From CAYPIE01 sp964410665 (lineage in GTDB: Bacteria > Planctomycetota > Planctomycetia > Gemmatales > Gemmataceae), in contig CAYPIE010000077.1 in the NCBI GenBank assembly GCA_964410665.1, forward strand, positions 1 to 27,713: a stretch of 27,713 nt of DNA. Reading direction: 5' to 3'. Positions 8,624 to 16,091 of this stretch are shown here, piece after piece (the first letter of the stretch is position 1; each line of letters begins with the position of its first letter). The position numbers and the translations under genes were made by a program. The notes under the pieces were generated by a model. The model was not told the origin of the DNA. It saw only the letters and a program-made list of their open reading frames with translations, and searched no databases.

Positions 8624-10198
8624 ATGGACATTTCTCCATCTCCACGTGTCTTTTTGGTCGGTGGCGGCCCGGGCGACCCCGGTCTGCTGACCCTACGCGC
8701 CGTCGAATGTCTACGCCTGGCCGATGTTGTGCTGTATGACCAGCTGATCTCCCGCAGGATCCTCGAGCATGTGCGACCAGGTGCAGAGTGTCTGTGTGTC
8801 AATGAGTTGCCCGGGGAACATCCACAACGCTGGCCGTATATTCATCGCAAGCTCATCGAGGATGCCCAAGCGGGCAAGATCGTAGTTCGGCTCAAAGGTG
8901 GAGATCCGTTGATCTTTGGCCGCGCAGGTGAGGAAGCCGAAGCGTTGCGCGGTGCGGGCATACCTTATGAGATTGTTCCAGGAGTTACCGCGGCTTTGGC
9001 CGCAGGGGCGACCATGGACATTCCGTTGACGCATCGGCAGCATGCCAGTGCGCTGGCCCTGATCACCGGGCATGAAAACCCGACCAAGGAAACCACCCGA
9101 CTCGACTGGGCAGCCTTGGCCCGCTTTCCTGGCACCCTGGCCATTTACATGGCCATCGCCCGTCTGCCCCTGATCATTCAGGAATTGATCCGTCATGGGG
9201 TGGATCCGAACACTCCGAGCGCGATTGTGCATCTCGCCTCGACAGGTCAGCAAGTGTCGGTGTTGTCGCCGCTGGCCGAGTTGGAGGAAGTCCGCCGCCG
9301 ACATGGTATCGACACCCCCTCGATCGTGCTGGTTGGGTCGGTGGTGCAGCTACGGCCCGAGCGGTCATGGTTTGAGCAACGTCCGTTGGTCGGCCGACGG
9401 GTGCTGCTCACCCGGCCAGTGGACCAGGTCGCCGAGCTAAGTCGTCGCCTGGAACTGCTTGGGGCGGTGCCCTTTCACCTGCCGGTGATTCAACTCAGCC
9501 CGCCAGCGAACTGGACCGAGGTGGATAGGGCCTTGGATCGTCTGCGACAGGGCCAATTCGACTGGCTAGTCTTCACAAGCGTCAATGGCGTGAAGTACTT
9601 CCTGGGCCGCTTGCGTCAGCGCGGCCGGGACTTGCGGGATTTGGCCAGGGTCAAGCTCGCAGTGATCGGGCCGGCGACGGCCGAGGCCTTGCGTGGCTTT
9701 CATCTGGAACCCGATTTAGTACCAGTGCAAGGCTTTCGCTCCGAGGTACTTGCCGTATTGCTCAAGGAACAGGCGGCCGGCCAGCGCGTGCTTCTGGCCC
9801 GGGCTGACCGCGGTCGTGAACTGTTGCGTGAGGAAGTGGGCACGGTGGCCACGGTCGAACAGGTGGTCGCCTATCAGCAACGGGATGCGGTGGATAGCGA
9901 CGCGGAGATTTTTGACCATGTTCGCCGCGGGGAAGTTGACTTTGTCACCTTCACCTCATCGAACATTGCCCGGGCGTTTTTGCGTCAGGTCGATGACACG
10001 ATTCGCGGCCGGATCCTCCAGGGTCGGACCCGACTGGTGACTATCAGCTCGGTGACCAGTGCCGCGGTCAAGGAGTTGGGTTTCCCCGTGCACGGCGAGG
10101 CAATTGTGGAGACCACCGAAGGAATCGTGGAAGAATTGATTCGACTTGCTCAGGCCGAAGCGACCCATCCCGTCAGCGACCAGGGCTCAGGTCATTAA
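8624..10198 (+). CDS. cobA-hemD: Uroporphyrinogen-III C-methyltransferase / uroporphyrinogen-III synthase fusion
   Basis: This 524-residue protein joins two consecutive tetrapyrrole enzymes. Residues 1 to about 250 are the SAM-dependent SUMT domain (CobA/SirA-type), with VFLVGGGPGDPGLLTLRA at the N-terminus, LKGGDPLIFGRAGEE and IPYEIVPGVTAALA. It methylates uroporphyrinogen III toward precorrin-2, the branch to siroheme and cobalamin. Residues about 265-515 resemble HemD, which closes hydroxymethylbilane to uroporphyrinogen III; visible parts include GRRVLLTRP, DWLVFTSVNGV and VDFVTFTSSN. The ATG at 8624 is chosen over a GTG at 8579 because GAGG precedes it by about 6 nt and the family starts there. 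It ends 10 nt before a convergent small gene. Confidence 0.93.
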   Translation: MDISPSPRVFLVGGGPGDPGLLTLRAVECLRLADVVLYDQLISRRILEHVRPGAECLCVNELPGEHPQRWPYIHRKLIEDAQAGKIVVRLKGGDPLIFGRAGEEAEALRGAGIPYEIVPGVTAALAAGATMDIPLTHRQHASALALITGHENPTKETTRLDWAALARFPGTLAIYMAIARLPLIIQELIRHGVDPNTPSAIVHLASTGQQVSVLSPLAELEEVRRRHGIDTPSIVLVGSVVQLRPERSWFEQRPLVGRRVLLTRPVDQVAELSRRLELLGAVPFHLPVIQLSPPANWTEVDRALDRLRQGQFDWLVFTSVNGVKYFLGRLRQRGRDLRDLARVKLAVIGPATAEALRGFHLEPDLVPVQGFRSEVLAVLLKEQAAGQRVLLARADRGRELLREEVGTVATVEQVVAYQQRDAVDSDAEIFDHVRRGEVDFVTFTSSNIARAFLRQVDDTIRGRILQGRTRLVTISSVTSAAVKELGFPVHGEAIVETTEGIVEELIRLAQAEATHPVSDQGSGH

Positions 10199-10208
10199 CG
10201 GGTGTGGC

Positions 10209-10415
10209 TTACTTCAGGTCACGGATGGCGCTATACGCCAAAAAAGCGACAATGCCACTGCCAAGCAGTCCTGCGATATCCACCAGTAAAAACGGTTGAC
10301 CGCCATCCTCGGGAACCGCCGAGGCGAACGGGACGCCAACCAGCAGGTCGAGCAGGAATACCAAGGCCAGCACCGCGGCTACGCCGAGGGATCCCCAGCA
10401 CAACCATTTTTCCAT
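10209..10415 (-). CDS. Small two-helix membrane protein of unknown function
   Basis: This 68-residue protein starts at an ATG preceded by GAGGAA at a good distance. It has two hydrophobic helices, about residues 5-30 (WGSLGVAAVLALVFLLDLLV) and 42-62 (LLVDIAGLLGSGIVAFLAY). They are joined by a short polar loop (VPEDGGQP), and the tail is basic (RDLK). No domain is recognised. It follows the flippase gene on the same strand after a 176-nt gap, so it may have its own promoter. A longer reading from 10490 would add an Arg-rich stretch without a ribosome-binding site. Confidence 0.75.
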   Translation of the reverse strand: MEKWLCWGSLGVAAVLALVFLLDLLVGVPFASAVPEDGGQPFLLVDIAGLLGSGIVAFLAYSAIRDLK

Positions 10416-10591
10416 TGTTGTTCCTCGTTTGCCAAGCAACGTTGGGGAATGCACCGGAGAAGCCCTCTTGCATCGGGCGCGGCGAAGCATGCCAAAGCCT
10501 TAGTCTAGGTCGGCGCTGCATGCCTCGCAATTGAAGCTACCGACCCGACGGGGAAAGCTAGCAAAACTTTATGGCATCACCGATAGAACGG

Positions 10592-12139
10592 CTAGAACCG
10601 GGAAACCGATTCCGCGAATCGGGGAAGCCGGATACGGAGCACACGCATGCGCTGGAGCAACCTGGTCTCCACCACCAGGACCGCCGCCGCGAACGGGACC
10701 AGACCGGCGGCAACCACCCCAGCCAACAGGCTCCAGCGGGTCGGCTCAACCTGAGTTAGTAAACTTAACCAAATCGGTATGGGCAAGACCAACATCATGA
10801 CCGGCCGTCCCCAGCATTGCTCAAGATAGTCCCGCAACGATACGTCGGTCAAACGCAGGGTCATGCGAATCACCATGACGCAGAATAAGGCGTTGGGCAC
10901 CACGATGGCCCAGGCGACGCCAATACTTCCGAGCAATTTGACCAGTATCAGACTGAACACAAGGTTCACCAAGGCTTCCAGAAGGGCAAGCCGAGCAAAC
11001 CAGCGTAACTGCCCCAAGCCATAGAGGATACGCGAAGCAACTGACTGGGCGATGACCAGACTGAGCGGTATGCTCAACACGCGTAGTGTCGGCACACAGG
11101 CCACCGCATAGCTCGGATCCTTCATCCAAAGCTGAATGAATGGGGCTCCAAACAAGCATAGCCCAACCTGGACGGGCAACATCAGGTACAACAGCCAGCG
11201 GGTGGCTCGAATCAGGATCTCCCGGATGGCCGCCCGATCGCCCCGGGCTTCCAGACTGCTGATGGCCGGTGTCAGAGTGGTGGAAGCGGATCGCAATAAG
11301 GCCTTGGCATATTCGACCAGCCGCGCGGCAATCCCAAAGAAAGTCACCTGCGGAAGCGCCAAAAACAAGCCAATGACCACCATCCCCGACTGAACGGTAA
11401 TCCGCCCGGCAACCATGGCCAGAAAGGCATCCACACTATAGCCATGGACCCGACGCAGGGTTTCCCGGTCAATCAGACCGATGCGAAAACGCAATCCCGG
11501 CAGAAACACGAAAGCCAGGACCGCAAACGCCAGATGTTCGGCTAGATGACTCAGAGTGTAAACCAGTGCCAGTGGCAGCAGGCCGGGGTGGTGTTCGCAC
11601 ACCCAAACCATGCCGGTCACCCGAAGACCCAGAAACACGATCCGGATCAGACTTTTGACGGCATAGCGTTGCAAACCATCCAGAATCGACGGGAAGACAC
11701 TGAGTGGTAACAGCAACGCTAGATTTGTGGCCATCACCAGGATAAACGCGAAGATCCCGGGTGCTCCCTCGGTGCGTCGTTCGAGCAACGGCGTCAGCAA
11801 TGGGGCCAGGATAAGCCCGCCGAGCAGAATAATGGCGGCGGCGGCCATAAAGCAGACCAGCGCCGCCGACACCATGCGGTTTAACTCAGTCTGCTCGCCC
11901 GTCGCATGGAAGCGGGCAACATAGCGGACGATGCAGGCGGCAACGCCCAGATCGAGGAGAGTGAAGTACGCCAAGATCGACTCCACCCATAACCAGACCG
12001 CATAGACCCGGTCACCCAATTGCTGCGTCAGGTATGGGAAGAGAAAAAAGGCAGTCAACAGCGTGGCAGCAAAGGCCAGCCAGTTGGTCACGGCCGCAAG
12101 CACGAGACGGCGTGGCGCCGTGGGTGGACAAAGGGTCAA
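10592..12139 (-). CDS. Polytopic Wzx/MATE-like lipid-linked oligosaccharide flippase
   Basis: This 515-residue protein is very hydrophobic, with about 12-14 predicted membrane helices. It resembles polysaccharide-biosynthesis flippases of the MOP superfamily, which move lipid-linked sugar units across the inner membrane. Supporting features are the N-terminal pattern NWLAFAATLLTAFFLFPYLT, the early helix pair around YAVWLWVESILAYFTLLDLG, and paired helices through the C-terminal half. The best start is a TTG at 12139: an in-frame TGA lies just upstream and AAAGGA is about 10 nt away. No glycosyltransferase or other cell-surface sugar gene is adjacent, so the substrate is unknown. A MATE-type efflux role is less likely but not excluded. 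Confidence 0.82.
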   Translation of the reverse strand: MTLCPPTAPRRLVLAAVTNWLAFAATLLTAFFLFPYLTQQLGDRVYAVWLWVESILAYFTLLDLGVAACIVRYVARFHATGEQTELNRMVSAALVCFMAAAAIILLGGLILAPLLTPLLERRTEGAPGIFAFILVMATNLALLLPLSVFPSILDGLQRYAVKSLIRIVFLGLRVTGMVWVCEHHPGLLPLALVYTLSHLAEHLAFAVLAFVFLPGLRFRIGLIDRETLRRVHGYSVDAFLAMVAGRITVQSGMVVIGLFLALPQVTFFGIAARLVEYAKALLRSASTTLTPAISSLEARGDRAAIREILIRATRWLLYLMLPVQVGLCLFGAPFIQLWMKDPSYAVACVPTLRVLSIPLSLVIAQSVASRILYGLGQLRWFARLALLEALVNLVFSLILVKLLGSIGVAWAIVVPNALFCVMVIRMTLRLTDVSLRDYLEQCWGRPVMMLVLPIPIWLSLLTQVEPTRWSLLAGVVAAGLVPFAAAVLVVETRLLQRMRVLRIRLPRFAESVSRF

Positions 12140-12339
12140 GGCCAGTCATCCTTTGGACAGCATGGGGCATCCCTGCAACGGCGGGAAACGTAGCATGGAC
12201 CCCCCAAGCCTGTCCAGTGGGGGTTCTCAGTCCGGGCTAGGTCGCAAAAATGGTCAAAGCACCGACCAAAAGCGTTGAGAAACTGTATACTTGCCCACAA
12301 TCCGGCGGCCACACCTGGAGCTTTTTTGGAGAAACCCCG
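12140..12339. promoter_or_regulatory. Divergent intergenic region with a C/G hairpin
   Basis: This 200-nt gap separates the leftward flippase and the rightward methyltransferase and should hold both promoters, though I cannot assign -35/-10 boxes with confidence. It contains the inverted repeat ACCCCC (12199-12204) and GGGGGT (12219-12224) with a 14-nt loop. GGAG at 12328-12331 is the methyltransferase ribosome-binding site. Confidence 0.35.
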
Positions 12340-13008
12340 ATGCAACCGATTCCCGAAGAACACCATGCTTCGAACCGGGCCTTCTATGACCGCATCAGCC
12401 AGGCCTACGACTTCATTGCCGATGCCAATGAGCACCGTGCCCGGGAAACCGGTGAGGCCGCCTTGCAGTTGCAGCCCGGCGAGACCGTGCTGGAGATTGG
12501 CTTTGGCACCGGGAACAGCCTGATCAATCTGGCCCGGTTGGTTGGGCCGACTGGAAAGGTCCATGGCATCGACATTTCCTCGGGCATGCAGGCTGTGGCT
12601 CAGGAGAAGCTACGCGAGGCTGGACTGTCGGATCAGGTCGAACTGACCCTCGGGGATGCCCGTGAACTTCCCTATCCCGCCGAGAGTATGGATGCGGTCT
12701 TTACCAGCTTTACGCTGGAACTGTTCCCCGAAGACGATATTCCTACGGTTTTGGCCGAGTGCCAGCGGGTATTACATCCTGGTGCCCGGCTGGGCGTGGT
12801 GAGCATGGCCACCGTTCCAGAAGGCGAGTCGGCGAGCACTCTCGAGAAGGTTTATGTGTGGATGCATCGGCATTTCCCGCATATCGTCGATTGTCGGCCG
12901 ATCGATGTTACGGCCCTGCTCCAAAAGGCGGGCTTTACCGTGATCTCGCAAAGCAGCTTGAGCATCTGGTCCTTGCCGGTGGCGGCGGTTGTGGCCAAAA
13001 AGGCGTAA
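12340..13008 (+). CDS. Class I SAM-dependent methyltransferase (UbiE/Methyltransf_11-like)
   Basis: This 222-residue protein is a Rossmann-fold methyltransferase. Motif I is ETVLEIGFGTGNSL (residues 48-61), the acidic ribose contact is in HGIDIS (D78), motif II lies around LTLGDARELPYP (103-114), and a post-motif segment reads SMDAVFTSFTLELF. The C-terminal part is hydrophobic and ends in AVVAKKA. The ATG at 12340 is preferred over 12250 because GGAG lies 8 nt upstream and homologues begin near here. The acceptor substrate cannot be deduced; resemblance to UbiE/phospholipid methyltransferases is general only. The stop codon is followed within about 20 nt by a repeat array in the same orientation. 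Confidence 0.87.
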   Translation: MQPIPEEHHASNRAFYDRISQAYDFIADANEHRARETGEAALQLQPGETVLEIGFGTGNSLINLARLVGPTGKVHGIDISSGMQAVAQEKLREAGLSDQVELTLGDARELPYPAESMDAVFTSFTLELFPEDDIPTVLAECQRVLHPGARLGVVSMATVPEGESASTLEKVYVWMHRHFPHIVDCRPIDVTALLQKAGFTVISQSSLSIWSLPVAAVVAKKA

Positions 13009-13027
13009 TTCAAACGACAGCGAACAC

Positions 13028-13236
13028 GAGAAGCGGCGGAGGTGTTTGCGTTGCGAGGAAGCAGCAGCGGTTGCAATTAGAAGCGGCAAAAGCGATTGCG
13101 GTGCGAACAGGCAGAAGCGATTGCGATGCAAAGCGGCAGAAGCGATTGCGATGCAAAGCGGCAGAAGCGATTGCGATGCAAAGCGGCAGAAGCGCTTGCG
13201 GTGCGGGGAAAGCGGCAGAGGCGATTGCGGTGCGGA
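13028..13236 (+). repeat. G-rich repeat array, left half of the mirror-image element
   Basis: About eight units follow the methyltransferase stop codon in its sense direction. Two adjacent units (13133-13157 and 13158-13182) are identical 25-mers with the core GCGGCAGAAGCGATTGCG and tail ATGCAAA. The next unit is 29 nt with the tail GTGCGGGGAAA, and the last has GAGGCG in its core and leads into the palindrome. Gene-proximal units are the most degenerate. Because 25 is not a multiple of three, each 25-nt unit shifts the reading frame, so the array is unlikely to be selected as coding sequence. Confidence 0.92.
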
Positions 13237-13240
13237 GAAC

Positions 13241-13260
13241 CCCCGGACTGACGTCCGGGG
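13241..13260. repeat. 20-bp perfect palindrome closing the left array
   Basis: CCCCGGAC-TGAC-GTCCGGGG gives an 8-bp perfect stem with a 4-nt loop. It directly follows the last array unit (joined by GAAC) and is followed by CTCGCCTTTCGGAGGC, which can form a second short stem (GCCT/AGGC). The same sequence occurs inverted at 13430-13449 and direct at 27675-27694. Confidence 0.95.
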
Positions 13261-13429
13261 CTCGCCTTTCGGAGGCTCTTGCGACGACAAAAGTGATTGA
13301 CTGCAAGAAAGTTGCAACGAATCGCCAGCGTAGACAGAGCTTCGGACTGACGTCCTTCGCAAGAGCAGAAACTGTGCACTGCGCAGGAACGTAAGTTCCG
13401 GAGCTCTTGCTCTGCCCTCTTCAGGCGAG
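13261..13429. other. 169-bp core between two facing palindromes
   Basis: The core holds two degenerate relatives of the palindrome: GGAC-TGAC-GTCC at 13344-13355 and GGAAC-GTAA-GTTCC at 13386-13399. It also has GCTCTTGC at 13275-13282 and 13403-13410 and its complement GCAAGAGC at 13359-13366, giving an inverted pair 76 nt apart. No gene with a credible start and ribosome-binding site is seen. It may be the remains of more than one element that inserted head-to-head, or the body of a small non-autonomous element. Confidence 0.6.
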
Positions 13430-13449
13430 CCCCGGACGTCAGTCCGGGG
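13430..13449. repeat. 20-bp perfect palindrome closing the right array
   Basis: CCCCGGAC-GTCA-GTCCGGGG on the plus strand is the reverse complement of the palindrome at 13241-13260. On the minus strand, the sense direction of pyrD, it directly follows the last unit of the array at 13450-13616 and is followed by CTCGCCT. The element orientation therefore matches the gene it trails. Confidence 0.95.
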
Positions 13450-13616
13450 GTTCCCCGCACCGCAACCGCCTCTGCCGCTTTCCCCGCACCGCAAGCGCTT
13501 CTGCCGCTTTCCCCGCACCGCAAGCGCTTCTGCCTCTTCCAGACTTCCCGCAACCGACTCTGCCGCTTCGCATCACAACCGACTCTGCCGCTTGTTATCG
13601 CAATCGCTTCTGGCAA
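13450..13616 (-). repeat. G-rich repeat array, right half of the mirror-image element
   Basis: About six units read in the sense direction of pyrD, starting some 17 nt after its stop codon. The first are degenerate (core CAGAGTCGGTTGTGATGCG). The last three are regular 29-nt units of the type AAGCGGCAGAAGCGCTTGCG with the tail GTGCGGGGA. One unit begins with AAGTCTGGA, the variant shared with the array at 1-123. Confidence 0.92.
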
Positions 13617-13633
13617 TTCCCGCGCCCTGGCTT

Positions 13634-14548
13634 TCAGTCAACCTGCAGCGTCCCTACCACCTCGGCCACCGATTCTGCTCCCAGCGTCTGCAGAGCCTCG
13701 GGTAACTGCTGGACAATGCGAACCACGGCCGTTGGGTCATAAAAGTTCGCAGTACCGATCTGCACCGCGCTGGCCCCGGCCACCAGAAAGTCCAACACAT
13801 CATCCAGGCTCGCAATACCACCGACGGCGACAATGGGGCCGAGGCCTGCACGGGCGGTTTGCCATACCATGCGTAGGACCAGTGGTTTGATGGCGGGTCC
13901 ACTCAGGCCACCCAAGGTATTGCCCAAAATCGGTCGTCGTCGCCGCCAGTCAATGGCCATCCCCAGAAAGGTATTGGTCATGCTAAGAGCATCGGCCCCT
14001 GCCTGGAGTGCGGCTTCCGCCACCGGCAGGATATTCGTGATATTCGGCGTCAACTTGGCCAAGAGCGGATGCCGGCAGACCGCCCGACAGTCGGCGACAA
14101 TCCGGCGGGTGACCGCGGGGTCGATGGCAAAGTCGGTCCCCCCGGCAACGTTGGGGCAGGATAAATTCAATTCGACTCCCGCCAACCCCGACTCCGCATC
14201 GAGCATCTCTGCCATCCTGACAAACTCGTCCTCGGTCTTGCCAGCGATATTGGCGATGATGGCTGTCGGCAGCGAGCTTAAATAGGGCAGGTGCGAGCGG
14301 ATGAAATGCTCGATGCCATCGTTGTCTAAGCCAATTGCATTGAGCATGCCCGAGGAGGTTTCCACCGTACGCGGCGGAGGATTGCCGATCCGTGGTTGCC
14401 GGGTGACGGTTTTGGGGATCACCCCACCGAGGTAAGCAAAATCGACAACACCCGCGAGCTCGCGGGCATAGCCGAAGGTGCCGGAAGCGACCAAGAGGGG
14501 GTTGCGTAGTTGCAGTCGGTTCAGTTGCGTGGTGAGATCGATGGTCAT
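13634..14548 (-). CDS. pyrD: Dihydroorotate dehydrogenase, class 1B catalytic subunit
   Basis: This 304-residue FMN enzyme oxidises dihydroorotate to orotate in pyrimidine synthesis. It begins with LQLRNPLLVASGTFGY, has PKTVTRQPRIGNPPPR (K46 region), GLDNDGIEHF, and ELNLSCPN with the catalytic-base cysteine C131, the class 1 signature. The C-terminal FMN phosphate site is VGGIASLDDVLDFLVAGA followed by AVQIGTANF. Similarity to class 1B proteins implies an electron-transfer partner PyrK, but no pyrK lies in this window. The ATG at 14548 is preferred because it gives the usual family N-terminus; a GTG at 14578 would add ten residues. It lies 35 nt downstream of the protease gene on the same strand. 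A repeat array follows its stop codon. Confidence 0.92.
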   Translation of the reverse strand: MTIDLTTQLNRLQLRNPLLVASGTFGYARELAGVVDFAYLGGVIPKTVTRQPRIGNPPPRTVETSSGMLNAIGLDNDGIEHFIRSHLPYLSSLPTAIIANIAGKTEDEFVRMAEMLDAESGLAGVELNLSCPNVAGGTDFAIDPAVTRRIVADCRAVCRHPLLAKLTPNITNILPVAEAALQAGADALSMTNTFLGMAIDWRRRRPILGNTLGGLSGPAIKPLVLRMVWQTARAGLGPIVAVGGIASLDDVLDFLVAGASAVQIGTANFYDPTAVVRIVQQLPEALQTLGAESVAEVVGTLQVD

Positions 14549-14583
14549 GGGTGCAGAGTCTATGCTGGAGTTCTGCACCTACT

Positions 14584-15624
14584 TTAGCGACCGCCTGGAC
14601 CCGGAGGCAATGGCTCCGGGGGAAACAACTGAACCGCAGGAGCAGCACGCCCATTGACCTGCACGCGGCGTGGCGACTGATTCCAGCCAGTCGAGCCACC
14701 AGTTCTCGGTCCCGTCTCGGTGGTGGGATCGGGCGAGGCGCCACGGGCCAACACAGGAGCGTATAGGGTGGGCTGGGCCGGTGGGGTGAAGTCCCGCATG
14801 ACAATCGGAGCATTCCGACTGGCCACAGTCGTCTCCGACGCCTCCGTCCCAGGACCACGGGTGCCGACCGGGTCACGCTGATGGACTTGCAACGAATCCT
14901 CTGAGCGAAGGAAGTCTAGCCAATCCTGCTCCAGATGCTTGACCGAGGAATAGCCATACTGCGTCTGCGTCGCACGGTCCCAGCCTTCACGCATCCCTTG
15001 GGCGAGAAAGGCTAAAAATTTGGGTCGGCCACCTTTATCCACCAGATAGCGGCTGACGGAGTAGCCTTGGGCGTAAAGCACCATCACATCACGGGGATAT
15101 TGCTTCAGACTAAACAGCACGCGTAACTGCATCCCTCTGCCCGCGTTGAGGAGCTGTCGACACATCCGGTCATGGCGAGCCCGCTCGATGCGATCCTCTG
15201 AGAGCACCGATCCACCTTCATCCGCCCAGCGTGGCACCGGCTGGCGAAAATAGTGGGCAAATACGGTATGAGTAACTTCGTGGGGTAAAACACTGTCACG
15301 CAAGCGGTCGAGCGAGCCTTCAATCTCCATACTTTGATAGACCTGACCATTGCCGAAATGAAAGGTGGTCGCTCCACCGGCACCGTTGCGGGTCACTTTG
15401 ATCCGCAACGGACAAGGCCGGGACCAAGGTGGCATTTCTTGACCCAGCCACTCTTCCGCTTTGAGCTTGCGATAGTATTCGGCCCATTGACCAAACTCAC
15501 GAGCGAGTTGGGCGGTGGGAGCAGTGACAACAAAATTCCGCGTCGAAAAGTTAGCGGCCCAAAGTGGAGACGCGGTCAGCGTGACCATGACTACCAGTGC
15601 GATCCCTGCCAGACGGGTCTTCAT
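14584..15624 (-). CDS. Secreted HExxH metalloprotease-like protein (gluzincin, peptidase MA-like)
   Basis: This 346-residue protein carries a signal peptide (KTRLAGIALVVMVTLTASPL then WAA). Its zinc-protease signature is HEVTH (H115, E116, H119), followed by RWADEGG with E136 as the likely third ligand, as in gluzincins with an MA-like fold. Residues about 240-346 form a Pro/Thr-rich, low-complexity tail, possibly disordered or cell-wall contacting. The start at 15624 is set by the signal peptide and a GGAGG about 9 nt upstream; the open frame continues upstream to 15870 but that part shows no such signals. Substrate is unknown. It precedes pyrD on the same strand, with no evident functional link. 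Confidence 0.8.
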   Translation of the reverse strand: MKTRLAGIALVVMVTLTASPLWAANFSTRNFVVTAPTAQLAREFGQWAEYYRKLKAEEWLGQEMPPWSRPCPLRIKVTRNGAGGATTFHFGNGQVYQSMEIEGSLDRLRDSVLPHEVTHTVFAHYFRQPVPRWADEGGSVLSEDRIERARHDRMCRQLLNAGRGMQLRVLFSLKQYPRDVMVLYAQGYSVSRYLVDKGGRPKFLAFLAQGMREGWDRATQTQYGYSSVKHLEQDWLDFLRSEDSLQVHQRDPVGTRGPGTEASETTVASRNAPIVMRDFTPPAQPTLYAPVLARGASPDPTTETGPRTGGSTGWNQSPRRVQVNGRAAPAVQLFPPEPLPPGPGGR

Positions 15625-15884
15625 GCCCACGTGCCTCCAGAGCGGTCCACGATTTGATCCCTGTATCCGCGGTGGCTTTTCGAGTTGCGAAAGTCTATAC
15701 CGCAAACCGAGAGCCAAGCCCTTTTCGGCCAGCCAAAAAGACGGTTTCTTTGATTGCAAACCTTGCTCTGTAAGGAACTTGTGGAATGGGTAAGGCGACC
15801 CGACTGTAGCAGGTGCCGTTCGATGGCTTGTAAATGTTGCAAAAATTTGAATCGAGCTGGTTTCGCTCAAGGAGCATCTTACCG

Positions 15885-15914
15885 ATGACCGGGAAGGGTG
15901 GCTGTTGCCCGTGA
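15885..15914 (+). CDS. Possible nine-residue Cys-Cys leader peptide upstream of copA
   Basis: GGAG at 15871-15874 lies 10 nt before an ATG that opens a nine-codon frame, MTGKGGCCP, ending in TGA. The adjacent cysteines and the position 177 nt upstream of a copper-exporting ATPase gene make a metal-sensing leader conceivable. Frames this short arise easily by chance, so the call is tentative. Confidence 0.2.
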   Translation: MTGKGGCCP

Positions 15915-15953
15915 AGTTCCCAGGCTTGGACTTGCCTAGTTCCTGGTCTTCGC

Positions 15954-16012
15954 AGCAGGTCGCTTCCCGCGTGCTCGAGACGTACTTCCGTGGCGCGAAG
16001 CTTGGACCTGCT
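15954..16012 (+). promoter_or_regulatory. Long-range inverted repeat in the putative copA leader
   Basis: AGCAGGTC (15954-15961) and GACCTGCT (16005-16012) are perfect 8-bp complements 43 nt apart. Inside, CTTC (15985-15988) and GAAG (15997-16000) can form a smaller nested stem. Together they could fold as a branched leader RNA ahead of copA, but no known riboswitch class is recognised. Confidence 0.3.
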
Positions 16013-16091
16013 CGAGGACCTTGCCTCGCCGTCCGTACAATGCCCTCAGCAGACCATTGGTACCGGTGGCACCTGTCCGGGAGCAGCCCTG

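Larger units (their letters stand above)
15625..16091. promoter_or_regulatory. 467-nt divergent region between the protease gene and copA
   Basis: No full gene is supported here. The region should carry the promoters of the leftward protease and rightward copA. The copA side contains a possible nine-codon ORF (15885-15914) and a long-range inverted repeat (15954-16012), listed separately. GGGAG at 16079-16083 serves as the copA ribosome-binding site. I see no clear match to CueR- or CsoR-type operators by eye. Confidence 0.45.

Noticed and set aside
10202..10534. 110-codon plus-strand frame after cobA-hemD
   Set aside because: It is antisense to the small two-helix membrane protein, which has a good ribosome-binding site and clear hydrophobic helices.
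12772..13616. Long minus-strand frames of 248 and 179 codons across the central repeats
   Set aside because: Their translations are repeat products (such as RLRCGESGRG) and palindrome products (such as PRTDVRGS), and they overlap a real gene or convergent array. No ribosome-binding site or domain is seen. Such frames are likely to be mis-annotated as hypothetical proteins.
13028..13616. CRISPR array
   Set aside because: The whole 25-29 nt unit repeats without unique spacers, units vary internally, and no cas gene is present.
15625..15870. 82-codon upstream extension of the secreted metalloprotease
   Set aside because: The internal ATG at 15624 has GGAGG upstream and starts a proper signal peptide; the extension would bury it.
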